Translations under genes and position numbers: made by a program
Part shown: positions 8,929 through 18,737 of the stretch, in pieces
Layout: every line of letters begins with the position of its first letter
Position numbering within the stretch: position 1 is the first letter of the stretch
The notes under the pieces: generated by a model
The model's input: only the letters and a program-made list of their open reading frames with translations
The model's database searches: none
What the model was told of the DNA's origin: nothing
Assembly: GCA_963700185.1 (NCBI GenBank)
Contig: CAVOWP010000001.1
Coordinates: forward strand, 1 to 64,000
Direction: 5' to 3'
Length of the DNA stretch: 64,000 nt
Source: AP-15 sp963700185
Lineage (GTDB): Bacteria; Pseudomonadota; Alphaproteobacteria; ATCC43930; CGMCC-115725

Positions 8929-9182
8929 CGACCGGCGCGCGTTGCCAAGTGTCGGGCGAGCTCGCTTATCGTCGGATGTTCGAACAGCAGGTCGGGCGTG
9001 AGCTCCAACCCGAGCCAATCCTCAAGCTCGACGATCAAGAAGACCGAGTTCGCGGAATCGAGCCCCAACCGCGCGAACGTCATCTCCGGGTCGACGGTGT
9101 GGTCCGGCAAGTCGAGCGTGCGGGCCAAGTATTCCACGCACCAGTCTCGGATCGCGGCTTCGCTCGGATTTTCCGCCCGCAA
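8925..9182 (-). CDS. Acyl carrier protein
   Basis: An 85-residue carrier protein with LGLDSANSVFLIVELED, where Ser43 is the expected phosphopantetheine attachment site, and the helix III region LLFEHPTISELARHLATRAG. The start is TTG at 9182, supported by AGGGAG about 7 nt upstream. Its stop overlaps the FAAL start (ATGA), so the two proteins are almost certainly made together and act as ligase and acceptor. It is a dedicated carrier and is not in the usual fatty-acid synthesis gene context. The divergent TIM-barrel gene starts about 170 nt away. Confidence 0.92.
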   Translation of the reverse strand: MRAENPSEAAIRDWCVEYLARTLDLPDHTVDPEMTFARLGLDSANSVFLIVELEDWLGLELTPDLLFEHPTISELARHLATRAGR

Positions 9183-9352
9183 AACAAGCTCCCTTTGAGG
9201 ACCCCGTATGGATGCCGGCTTCCCTAACAGCGCTGCCTTCCGCCGGCAAGGGGCGGGTTACCTCGGCCAGGTAAAGAGAGGCTGGCGGAAATAAGGATGC
9301 GTGAGAAGCCGATTTCCAGAAAACTGCTTCGAGCCAAGTGGGGAGCGAGGAA

Positions 9353-10174
9353 ATGACGTTGCGGGACAGGATTGGGATCGATGTCGGTCGCCGTCTCCGG
9401 CTCGAGGAGGCCGTCGCATGGGCGGCCGCTCACGACGTCAGTTACATCGACATCCAGCTCGACATCGCCGACAACGCCTTCACCAGCTTCGACGATACGC
9501 GTGCCGCGGGTATCCGCCAAGCATGTCAAAAACATGATGTCCATCTCGGCCTGCATACCCTCTCGGCCGTCTATGTCGCTGAATATTCGCCCTTTGTGGC
9601 CGAGGCCGTCGACCGGTATCTCAGAGGATATGTCGATGTTCACGGCAAGCTCGACGCGCAGTGGATTGTCGTCCACGCCGGCTATCATTTCACCTCGGAC
9701 AGGGATTTGCGGATGGATGCCGGCCTGGAGCGCCTGAAGCGCCTCGTGGACTACGCCGAGCAGAAGAACGCGCTGATTTTGCTGGAGAATCTCAACAAGG
9801 AACCGGCCGATGCGGAGGTGCATTATCTCGCGCACACGATCGAGGAATGGCGGTTTTACTTCGGGCGGATCCAGTCCCCGGCATTCAAGCTCTCGTTCAC
9901 GGTCAACCATGAGCACCTCGTTCCGGAAGGGGTGGCCGGGTTTGTCGATGCGATCGATATGAGCCGGGTCGAGGAGGTGCGGCTGGCGGACTGCTTCCGC
10001 AACGGCCACGAAATCCATTTGAAGCCCGGCGCCGGCGATCTCGATTTTGCCGATATGTTCAGGCGGATCGAGGGCAAAGGGTTCACCGGCCATTACATGA
10101 ACGCATTCGGATCGCTGGACGACATGCTCACGGCGCGCGACGAACTGGCGCGGCTGGCCGAAGCGCCGGGCTAG
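9353..10174 (+). CDS. Sugar phosphate isomerase/epimerase-like TIM barrel protein
   Basis: A 273-residue protein of the xylose isomerase-like/AP endonuclease 2 TIM-barrel superfamily, whose members use divalent metals bound by Glu, Asp and His residues. Plausible ligand segments are WIVVHAGYHF, LILLENLN, LSFTVNHEHL and EIHLKPGAGDLDF. ATG 9353 is preferred over the upstream GTG at 9338 because GAGGAA lies just before it. The gene is divergent from ACP-FAAL and converges with the second FkbM gene. It may supply or modify a sugar-like part for that locus, but neither substrate nor reaction can be read from the sequence. Confidence 0.8.
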   Translation: MTLRDRIGIDVGRRLRLEEAVAWAAAHDVSYIDIQLDIADNAFTSFDDTRAAGIRQACQKHDVHLGLHTLSAVYVAEYSPFVAEAVDRYLRGYVDVHGKLDAQWIVVHAGYHFTSDRDLRMDAGLERLKRLVDYAEQKNALILLENLNKEPADAEVHYLAHTIEEWRFYFGRIQSPAFKLSFTVNHEHLVPEGVAGFVDAIDMSRVEEVRLADCFRNGHEIHLKPGAGDLDFADMFRRIEGKGFTGHYMNAFGSLDDMLTARDELARLAEAPG

Positions 10175-10181
10175 CGCGGCA

Positions 10182-11078
10182 TCACCAGCGGCCCCAGATG
10201 CGGCGCCAGCGCCCCCATCTCACCTGATGCCGATCGAGCCATCGCTTGAAACGGATCGGCGGGAATTTCCGGCGCTCTTCGACGGCCCGAATGTCCTCCT
10301 CGGGTGTCCGGGTCAACAGGCAATAGTTGAAGCCGCTGAGAGCCTCGCCGGCGGGAACCAGCCTGATCTTGAAGTTCGGCAGCACGCGGCAGATCGCGAA
10401 CCCCAAGCCGCGGATGTAATCGGCGAAATCGGCCGGGTTTAGCGTATGGGCGAGGAGGCTGTCGGCGAATTCGGTAATGATGCGGATATTCGGTGATCGA
10501 GCGATGGTTTTCTCCATGCCGCGCATTACCATCGGCTCATGGCCCTCGACATCGATCTTCACAAGATCGACCGTCACATCCAGCGGCAGAAAATCGTCGA
10601 TCGTGGTCATGTCGACCTCGACCGCATGCTGCTTGCCGCCCGAAAGGTGTATGTCCGACATGGTGCCGCCGGATGGCAGGTTCGTCGAGTAATGCAGAAC
10701 GCCGCGGCCGCTCTCGCTGGAAATCAGCAGGTTTGCCGCGACGACGTTCGGGTTGAGATAAAGATCGTTGGCGGCGATCGTGCGCTGCAGGCTCTCGAAC
10801 ACCCGCGGGTTGCCCTCGAACGCGTAGAGCCGCCCGTGGTTCCTGACGATGCTGGCACTGAGCGCGGTGTAGAGGCCGAAATTGGCGCCAATGTCGAGAA
10901 CGACCGAACGCTGCGTCAGAAAGGTCCGGAAGACTCGAATGACATCGGCCTCGTGCTCCCGGCCGAGAATATAGCCGAGCGCCTCGAAGGTGGTCGTGTC
11001 GACGCAGAGATATTCGCCCGATGCGAGCCGCACCAACGCCCAATCCGCTCCGACGGCGATCGGACGGCGGATCCTCAC
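10182..11078 (-). CDS. FkbM family methyltransferase (copy 2)
   Basis: A 298-residue sister of the protein at 6260-7150. It has the same SAM-binding motif VVLDIGANFGLYTAL, the FEGNP acidic strand end, and VDLVKIDVEGHEPMVMRGM, as well as matching N-terminal (LASGEYLCVDT) and C-terminal (NYCLLTRTPEEDI) blocks. It ends in a strongly basic, Trp/Arg-rich tail (RWGRWRRIWGRW), which could bind membranes or acidic glycans. The start is GTG at 11078. It converges with the TIM-barrel gene, leaving 7 nt between stops. Two diverged copies on either side of one small locus suggest duplication and perhaps two methylation sites on one product. Confidence 0.9.
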   Translation of the reverse strand: MRIRRPIAVGADWALVRLASGEYLCVDTTTFEALGYILGREHEADVIRVFRTFLTQRSVVLDIGANFGLYTALSASIVRNHGRLYAFEGNPRVFESLQRTIAANDLYLNPNVVAANLLISSESGRGVLHYSTNLPSGGTMSDIHLSGGKQHAVEVDMTTIDDFLPLDVTVDLVKIDVEGHEPMVMRGMEKTIARSPNIRIITEFADSLLAHTLNPADFADYIRGLGFAICRVLPNFKIRLVPAGEALSGFNYCLLTRTPEEDIRAVEERRKFPPIRFKRWLDRHQVRWGRWRRIWGRW

Positions 11079-11149
11079 CCGCTCTCGCCTGGAGGAGGAC
11101 GGCTATGGCCGCGTGCCGTCCCGCTCACCCCGGACGGAAGCCGGCGGCC

Positions 11150-11470
11150 TCACAGCACGGATTCGACCCACTCGTAGAGTTTGCTCTTGGGCAGGGCGCC
11201 GATCTTGGTGGCGGCCACCTGGCCGCCCTTGAAGAGGATCATGGTAGGAATGCCGCGAACCCCGTACTTCATCGGGGTCTGCGGGTTCTCGTCGATATTG
11301 ACCTTGGCGACGGTCACCTTGCCGGCCATGTCGGTCGCGAGCTCCTCGAGGAAGGGGCCGATCATGCGGCATGGTCCGCACCACTCCGCCCAGAAATCGA
11401 CGACCACCGGCCCGCTCGCGCGGAGCACTTCGGCGTCGAAGCTGCTGTCGGTGACGGCGATCGGTTTCAT
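11150..11470 (-). CDS. trxA: Thioredoxin
   Basis: Thioredoxin reduces disulfides of cytosolic proteins. The 106-residue product has the complete fold: VVVDFWAEWCGPCRMIGPF with the redox pair C31/C34, the buried Asp25 in VVDFW, and the cis-proline loop RGIPTMILFKGG. Length is typical and no signal peptide is present, so this is the cytosolic form. It starts 55 nt downstream of the addA stop on the same strand, as in many alphaproteobacteria. Confidence 0.97.
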   Translation of the reverse strand: MKPIAVTDSSFDAEVLRASGPVVVDFWAEWCGPCRMIGPFLEELATDMAGKVTVAKVNIDENPQTPMKYGVRGIPTMILFKGGQVAATKIGALPKSKLYEWVESVL

Positions 11471-11525
11471 CTGACGGTTCCCTCGGGTTATTCGCGGTCA
11501 GATTAGGGGAGCCGAAAATGCCCCG

Positions 11526-14500
11526 TCAAGGCAGGTACCCCGCAAGGATTTCGGGGCTGATCGGCATCAGCCGCGGACCTTCGGTCCACAACAGGGCGCA
11601 ACGGATCTCGCGATCCGGATAAATCCGTGCCAGCGCCGCTTGGTAAGCCGCGAGCTGTCGAAGATAGATCGGCGCCACCTCGTCCTCGGCGGCGGGCGGC
11701 GGGCGCAAGGTCTTATAATCTACGATCAGCACGCGGTCCTCCGCGACGACGAGGCGATCGATCTGCCCAGACAAGGCGTGCCCCCCGATTAGTCCGACGA
11801 GCGGCACCTCGGCCTGCGACCCAGGACCAAACAGCGCGGCGAAATCGGGGTGATCCAAGATCGCGAGAGTTTCGCGTCGAATTTCGTCCTGCTCCTCGGC
11901 AGTGAGGCGGTGCGTTGCCAGTGCCAAAAAGCGCCGCGCTGCGACCTCGCGCTCCTCGATCGGCAGCTCGGGCAGAGCCTGCAGCAGCCGGTGTACGAGG
12001 AGGCCACGCTTGAACCGGTCACGCCCTTGCGCCGCGAGCGGCGAGAGAGCGGGCGGCTCGGCCCCGCTCGGCCGCGACGGGGCGAGCGGCCGCGGCGGGT
12101 CGGGCTCGGCTGGCGGCGGCCGATGCACCCAATCCGGCAATGGTCCGGCCGCCGCTACGGCTGCCGCCGGGCGCTTCGCGAACCGGCGGGACGGTTTGAG
12201 GGCTGGTGAGCCGGAGACCCTGGCCGCACCATCCGTCGGCACCGATCAGCGTCGTCGCGTCGAAGGGAAAAGGGGTCGAAATCTCGGCGAGACCCGTGCG
12301 GCAGAGCGCGTGCCACGAGTCGTCCCTGGGCGCTTCCCGGGTTTGCCAGCCGCAAATATAGAGCCGGTCCTGCGCCCGGCTCAGTGCGACATAGAGCAGG
12401 CGGCGATATTCCTCCAGGTTGCGCTCGCGCAGCGCCCGTTTTTCGCTCGTATAAAACGGGACCGCGAGATCGGCCCGCGGACACCACAGCGGCAGCCCCT
12501 CACGCTCTGTCCACAGCAGCGTGTCCGGCAGGTTCGGCAGCTGCATCGTATCGGGCAGAAAGACCACCGGCGCTTCGAGCCCCTTCGCGCCATGAACCGT
12601 CAATATGCGCACCTCGTCGCGCTGCCTTGCGCCGAAATCGCGCTTGACTTCCGTGTCGCCGGCAACGAGCCAGCGAAGAAAACCCTGCAAGGACGGCACA
12701 TGCTCCCGTTCGTAGGAGAGTGCCAGTGCAAGGAACTCTTCGACCGGGTCCGCGGCCTCGAGCCCGAGGCGCTCGAGCAGCATGCGCCGCCCCCCCTGAG
12801 CGCCGAGGATTTCGGCGTAGAGTTCGTACGGCGGCACGAAATCGGCGCGGGCCAAGAGATCGGAGAGCCGCTCGGCCGCCCGCCGAAGCTGCGGAGATTT
12901 GCCGGCTTTGGCGCGCAATCGCTGCCACAGCTTTTCGCTGCCGCGGTCATAGGCGAGATCGAACAGCATCTCCTCGTCGATGCCGAAGAGGGGGCCCTTC
13001 AGCACCGTCGCCAGGGTGAGGTCATCCTCCGGCAACAGCAAGAACCGGCCGAGCGCCACCAGGTCCTGCACGGCCAGCTGCTCGGTCAGGATGAGGCGGT
13101 CGGCCCCGGCCACCGGAATGTCGCGTTGTTTGAGCGCGCGCAGCAGCTCTCCGACAAACTCGTTGCGCCGCCGCACCAGCACCATGACGTCTCCCGGCCG
13201 GATCGGGCGGCCGGAGGCTTCGAGCAATTCCCCATGGTCGAGCCAATCCGCAATGGTTGCGGCGATCGCGTTGGCGAGCCGGGTGCGAGGCTGCGTTGTT
13301 CGCTGGCGAATGACCGGCAGCGCCATCGGGTCGGGCGGCTCCTCGGGCTGCCCGACCGCCGGCGGCCACAACTCGACCACTCCCGCGTGTCCCGCCCGGG
13401 AAGCGATATGACGGATCTCGCCGCCGTCGAGAGCGACGCCGTCGCGGGCCGCCTCGTGTCGAAAGACGGCGTCGATCGCCCGCAGCACCGGCTCGGTCGA
13501 GCGGAACGAGACTTCCAGCGGCACCACGCGCCATTCCTGCCGGGCGTCGCTGATGCGTCTTTCGAAATATTCACGCATGGCCAGAAAGGCTCGCGGATCG
13601 GCGCGCTGAAAGCTGTAGATCGACTGTTTGGCGTCGCCGACGGCAAAGATCGTGCGCAGGCGGTCGCCGGCGCCCTCGCCGGCATAGAACTCCTCGGCGA
13701 GCGCAGCCACGATTTGCCATTGCTCGGGGTTGGTGTCTTGCGCCTCGTCGATCAGAATGTGGTCGAGGCCGCCGTCGAGCTTGAACAGTACCCATGGCGC
13801 AATGCCGGGGTGGCGCAGCAGATTTAGGGCGGCCGAGATCAAGTCGTCATAGTCGAGGACGCCTTGGGCGCACTTGCCGCCTGCATAGGCGTCCATCAAC
13901 GCACCACCGAGCCGGATCAGCGCGCAGCTCGCCTCGACAAGCGCTGCCGCCGACTGCGTCTCGCAGAATTTTTTGACCCGTTCAGCCTCGGCGCCGAGCA
14001 CCGCCCCGGCATCGCAGCCGGCGCTGCGAGCCGCGTTCCGGGTGATCAGGATTTTGCGGGTCTCGCCCTCGACGGTCAGAAATGCAGCGATATACGCCGG
14101 AAGCATCTGACGGCGCTGCCCCGGGGTCTCGCACCATGCGGCAAGGACGGCGCCGCGCTCTCGATCGGTGCAGGATCCGGTGGAGAGCGCCGCTGCAGCC
14201 GAGCACAGCCCTGTCTCGTCCCCGGCTCCCGCGGCGCAGAAAGCGGCGATGACTGCCTCCTCGGTTGTCCCGGCGGGCAAACTCAGGGCTCGGCAGAGCT
14301 TGTCGCGCAGCTCTGAATGGCCTTTGCCGAGCACATCGCGGAGCTTGCCGCGCTCGGCCGCCAGTGACGCCATCAACACACCAAAGCGTTCCTCGGGAGC
14401 ATGGCGGGCCACCACTGCAAGCGCCTCGGCGAGCTCGGGCTCGTTTCCGTTGCGCGCGGCAATGACAACACGCTCGCCGGCCTCGATCAGCGTTTCGCGC

Positions 14501-14956
14501 GCGCTGCGCTCGTCGAGGACCGCAAATTCGGTCGGCACTCCCGCCTCCAGCGGGAAGCGGCGCAACAGTGTTTGGCAGAAGGCGTGGATGGTCGCGATCT
14601 TGATGCCGCCGGGGGTTTCGAGAACGCGCGCGAAAAGCTGTCGGGCCCGGGCGATCGTCGCGTCGCTCGGCATGCGCCCGGTCAGCTTCTGCAAGGTCTC
14701 GGCGAGTGCCCCCGACCTCAAGCGTCGCCCAATTGGCCAGCTCCTCGTTCAGCCGGTTTGCCATCTCGGCAGCAGCAGCGCGTGTGAAGGTCAGGCACAA
14801 GATGCGGGCGGGATCTGTCCCGTCGAGCATCAGCCACAGCAAGCGGTCGATAAGCACCCGCGTCTTGCCGGTTCCAGCCGAGGCGGAGACCCAGACGGAA
14901 GCCCGCGGGCCGGCGGCCTTGCGCTGCGGGGTGTCGGGATCGCCGAACGACCTCAT
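11526..14956 (-). pseudogene. addA: AddA helicase-nuclease, interrupted by two frameshifts as given
   Basis: AddA is the UvrD-like helicase and nuclease subunit of the AddAB double-strand-break resection complex. Walker A (SASAGTGKTRVL) lies in the first frame. Walker B (HILIDEAQDTNPEQW), GDAKQSIYSFQRAD, HGAKGLEAPVVFLPD and YVALSRAQDRLYICG lie in the second. The nuclease motif GQIDRLVVAEDRVLIVDYKT lies in the third. Frame 1 to 2 changes at the CCCCC run at 14709-14713, and frame 2 to 3 changes near 12165-12180. Removing one base at each gives about 1,142 residues, the normal length. ATG 14956 forms an ATGA overlap with the restored addB stop. These are real mutations or assembly errors; sequence alone cannot decide. 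Confidence 0.85.
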
Positions 14957-17900
14957 TCCTCGGCCTCGCTCTCGGCGAGCCGCTCGAGGTGCCGGTAATC
15001 GGAAAAGCGCGGCGCCCAAAGCGGCGACGGAACCGCGAGATAGGGTGTCGCCGGATCGTCGAACCGGTTGATCAAGCGCCTCGACGCGGGCGACCACGCG
15101 ATCGATCAGCGCGCCGGGGTCACCCGCATCGATCGGGAAGCGTTCGCCGGCGGGTTCGCCGCCGCTCAGCCGCCAGTATTCGAGCGCCGCCGGCGAACCG
15201 CTGACGCCCTTGAAGCCGCCGCCGCGCAGGATCGCGCCCTCGAGTGGCAATTGCGGTGCAAACCCCGTTTGCACTTGCTTTGCCGGAGGTACGCGGCCGG
15301 TTTTGTAGTCGACCAGCAGAAAGCCGCCTTCGGCGAGACGGTCGATGCGGTCCGCCTTGGCGGTGATCGTGAACGGCCCGCTGCGCCCGTGCAATGTCCA
15401 GCTTCCCTCGCACTCGCTGAGACTCTCGATGATGCCGAAGGATCGGCCGCGCTCCTGATTGACCAGCCAGCGGGCGATCCTCGCAAAGCGGGGCCACCAG
15501 AAAGCCCAGGCGCCGGGACGCGACAGGATGGGTCCGAATTGCTCGCGGCCGATGCCCAGCAGCTCCTCCTCGGCGTTATCCGGCATCCCCTGCGGGAAGC
15601 GGCGATAGAAGGCGTCGAGCGTGCGGTGAATGACCGTGCCGAGTTCGGCGCGGCCGGGATCGGCGTCGAGTTCGTCCAGCGGCCTCAGCCCGAGGATATG
15701 GCGGGCATAGATCGCATAAGGATCGCGCAGCCAGGTCTCGATCTGCGTCACCGAAAGCTTTCGCGGGCGCGCCGCGAGCGGTGGACGCGGCTCGGGCGGG
15801 GGTAGCGGCCGGTACCCCTCTGCGCGATCGATCAGCTCCGCGGCGTGACGGAGGGTATCGTCCGGCCCGATCGCGCCATCTAATCCGACAGCCTGCAATA
15901 CCGTATCGAGGCGAAGAAGCCAGCGCGACGGCACGGTCGGAACACCCTCGCTCCGCGCAGCGCGGGTCAGCGCTACTTCCGGCGCCCCCAGCGCCTGGGC
16001 GAAGTCGTGCGCGGCCATTCCGATGGCGCGCTCCGGCAAGGCGATACCGAACTCCCGCCGCATCTGCCGCGACATCCATGGGTCGTGCTCGGCCGAGGGC
16101 GGCCAGCTGCCCTCGTTCAGACCGCCCAGAACGACCAGGTCGGCCTGCTGCAGCCGCGCTTCGAGGAGACCCCAGATCGCCAGCCGGGGATGCCGGCCGA
16201 ACACCGGTCGGACGACCGCATCGGCGGCCAGCGCCTCGAACAGAGCCGGATAATGCCGGCCGGGCAGAGGCGGAAAGTCTCGCGCGGCTTCGATCAGTTC
16301 ATGGCAGAAGCGCGCAGCCGCCTCGCCCGCCGCCTCGTGCCAGAGGCGCTCACCCCCGGTTCCCTTCGCGGTCGCGGCCAGCCGCTCGGCGGCCTCGACA
16401 TGCGCTGCTGCAAGATGCGACACCGGTACGGCATCCGCGAGCAGCAATTCCGGCAGCGGGCCGAGGCAAGCCTCCAGCCGGTCGACAAACCTCATCAAAC
16501 CGATTTTCTCGCCGGCGAGAGCGGCCCGGAGGCCGGCAAAGCCCGGAGCGGGACGAGGTCCTCGGATTGCTTGTTCGAGTTGACGCGCCAGATCGCGGAA
16601 TGCGGCCGGAGCGAGCCCGCCGGAGGCGAGTGGATGCTTCAGCGCGGCGAGCAAGGGCACCGGAGCGAGTTGGCTGGCCGCTAGATCGAGAACCAGACGC
16701 AGAAAGACACCCGGCGGCGTTCGGTTCAGCGGCAGACCGGCCGAATCGTCGATGTCGATGTCCCAGCGGCGCAATTCCGCCGCAACCCGGCGGGCGAGCG
16801 CTCGATCGGGGGTGACGAGAGCGGCGGTGGCGCCCGGCGTCTCCAGCTTACGGCGGAGCAAGAGTGCGATGGTGACCGCCTCCTCTTGCGCGCTGGCGCA
16901 GTCGTACCGGCTCAACCCGTCGAGGGTATCTGCGGGCTGCGCGGGCAAGCGCCGCCACGCATCCGTGGTGACTGCCGGCCGCAACGCCTCGGCAATTAGC
17001 CGTACCCGGCGCGCAATTGCGCCCTCACTATCGCGCTCGGCACGTTCTCCCGCGCTGCGGGAGAGAGAAGCAAACAAGGGAAGATCGGAAAGGCCCTCGA
17101 AGCCGCGGGCGGGGATGGGGTCCGGCCGACTTGGTGGCCAATCGTGAATTTCGGCCGGGGTCAATTCGAGCGCCCTCAGCAACCCCGCCATGAGATGTTG
17201 CGGATGAGCTTCGTCCTCTTCGATTGCCGACCATTCGGCAGCATCCCGGTCGTGGTCGAGGCCGGGGAGGATCACCGCGCCCTGGTCCAGCGCGGCGACG
17301 AGCGAAAGCAGCTTGGTCATCGCCGGTAGGCCGCCGACCAGTCCCGCGGCGATCACCGGATCGCGAGGTGGAGAGCGACGCCAAGCCGCGGTTTGCTGTT
17401 CCAGGAGGCGATTACGCCGCGACGCCGCGTCGAGAGCCTCCTCCTCGGCGAGAATCCGGGGCCAATGCCGCGGCAGGATCTCAAGAAATTGGTGGACGAC
17501 GCGCCAGTGCTCCGCCAGCCCCTCCGGGACCAAATCGGCGATCTTCGCAAAGCTCGCCCCCTCCGTCGCGACCCTGTCGAGAAGCCGGGCAAGGCTCGCT
17601 GCGAGTGCGGCGGCCTGTCCCGGAAAGAGCGGATCCTCGCCGCGCCGTTCGCCCCAGTGCAGGACCAGCCGGGTCAACAGCAACCGCCGGCGCAAATCGG
17701 GGATCGGCGGCGGCACCCCCAGGTCCTCCGCGCCTCCATCCGACAATGACAGCTCGTCGGAAGCGAGATCGCCAATCGGCCGCATCCGCGGCAGCAGCAA
17801 TGGGCTCCCGGCCACCTTGCCGTCCGGCGCGACACGCAGGAATGCCTCGCGCAGCGAGCGCACCGCGCGGCGGGTCGGCAGCAGAACGGTAATGCGCGGC

Positions 17901-17998
17901 AGCAGCAGCGGATCGGCGCTCGCTATCCCGAGCAGTCCGGCCGCCAGCGTCGCCAGAAACGGCCGGTGCGCAGCAATTGTATAGACCTTGGGCTGCAC
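14953..17998 (-). pseudogene. addB: AddB subunit, one frameshift near the 3' end as given
   Basis: AddB is the second nuclease subunit of AddAB, used in recombinational repair. The frame runs from GTG 17998 (VQPKVYTIAAHRPF) through the helicase-like N-terminal region (ITVLLPTRRAVRSLREAFL) to the nuclease motif ADRIDRLAEGGFLLVDYKTG. At about 15077 the frame shifts: dropping one base restores EALINRFDDPATPYLAV and then PRFSDYRHLERLAESEAEE, the expected C-terminus, with TGA at 14953-14955 overlapping the addA ATG. Without the repair, the frame runs on into the addA N-terminus and makes a false AddB-AddA fusion. Restored length is about 1,014 residues. It starts 16 nt after murU. Confidence 0.83.
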
Positions 17999-18014
17999 CG
18001 AATTTGAAACCTTG

Positions 18015-18737
18015 CTATCGCTCGATGCGATCCGACGACAGCCGTTCGCGGGTGGCGGCGAGGCCCTGCGGCGTCCCGATATGATACCACTCGCCATCAT
18101 GCACTATGGCGTGCAGGCGCCCCGCTTCTTCGGCGCGGTCGAAAAGCCGGACCAGCGAGAAAACGCGGTCGGAAATGCCGGCGAAGGCACGGCGGTGAAG
18201 CAGCTGAAGGCCGGCGAAGAGAAAGGGCGCTACCTCGCGCTCGCTGCGGCGATGCGGGCGCCCCGACGGGTCGATGAAATAGTCGCCGCTGCCCTCATAG
18301 CCGACCGCCGTCACGGTCCGCTGCAGCAACAGGATTGCGTCCATGTGCTCGGGATCAAAGGCGGCGGCGAGTCGCTCCAAGGCGTGAACCTTGCCGTCGA
18401 GCCAGAACACGTCGCTGTTGACGACGAAGAAGACCTCATTGAGCAATGGCAGGGCACGCGCGACGCCACCGCCGGTATCGAGCAGCTCGGGTTCTTCCGA
18501 AATCTCGATGCGCGGGTGATCGCGGCGGGCAAGCTGCGCGGCCACCATCGCCGCCTTGTAATGCACATTTACGATGACCCGTTTGACCCCGACGAGCGCC
18601 AGCCGGTCGATCGCATGATCGAGCAGAGAGCGGCCGTTTATCTCGATCAAAGGTTTCGGAATGGTTTCCGTCACTGGCCGCAGCCGGGTGCCAAGGCCGG
18701 CGGCGAGCACCATCGCCGTCCGCGGCGGGACGATCAT
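18015..18737 (-). CDS. murU: MurNAc-1-phosphate uridylyltransferase-type nucleotidyltransferase
   Basis: A 240-residue sugar nucleotidyltransferase. The pyrophosphorylase signature is MVLAAGLGTRLRPVTETIPKPL near the N-terminus, followed by NVHYKAAMVAAQL and VVNSDVFW, the metal-binding Asp. Next to an AmgK-type kinase, this is most likely MurU, which makes UDP-MurNAc from MurNAc-1-phosphate in the shortcut that returns cell-wall sugars to peptidoglycan synthesis. It overlaps amgK by ATGA and is followed by addB. The specificity call rests mainly on that pairing. Confidence 0.85.
   Translation of the reverse strand: MIVPPRTAMVLAAGLGTRLRPVTETIPKPLIEINGRSLLDHAIDRLALVGVKRVIVNVHYKAAMVAAQLARRDHPRIEISEEPELLDTGGGVARALPLLNEVFFVVNSDVFWLDGKVHALERLAAAFDPEHMDAILLLQRTVTAVGYEGSGDYFIDPSGRPHRRSEREVAPFLFAGLQLLHRRAFAGISDRVFSLVRLFDRAEEAGRLHAIVHDGEWYHIGTPQGLAATRERLSSDRIER

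Noticed and set aside
9224..10093. A 289-codon minus-strand frame opposite the TIM-barrel gene.
   Set aside because: It looks smoother than most shadows, but the opposite strand has a recognisable fold with a good ribosome-binding site.
11902..13827. A 641-codon open frame on the plus strand.
   Set aside because: It is an antisense shadow of the GC-rich addA gene, arginine-rich and without family features.
13982..18100. A single long reading frame joining AddB with the N-terminus of AddA.
   Set aside because: It arises from the frameshift near 15077. With one base removed, addB ends at 14953 and addA begins at 14956 with an ATGA overlap, the normal arrangement, so this is not a true fusion.
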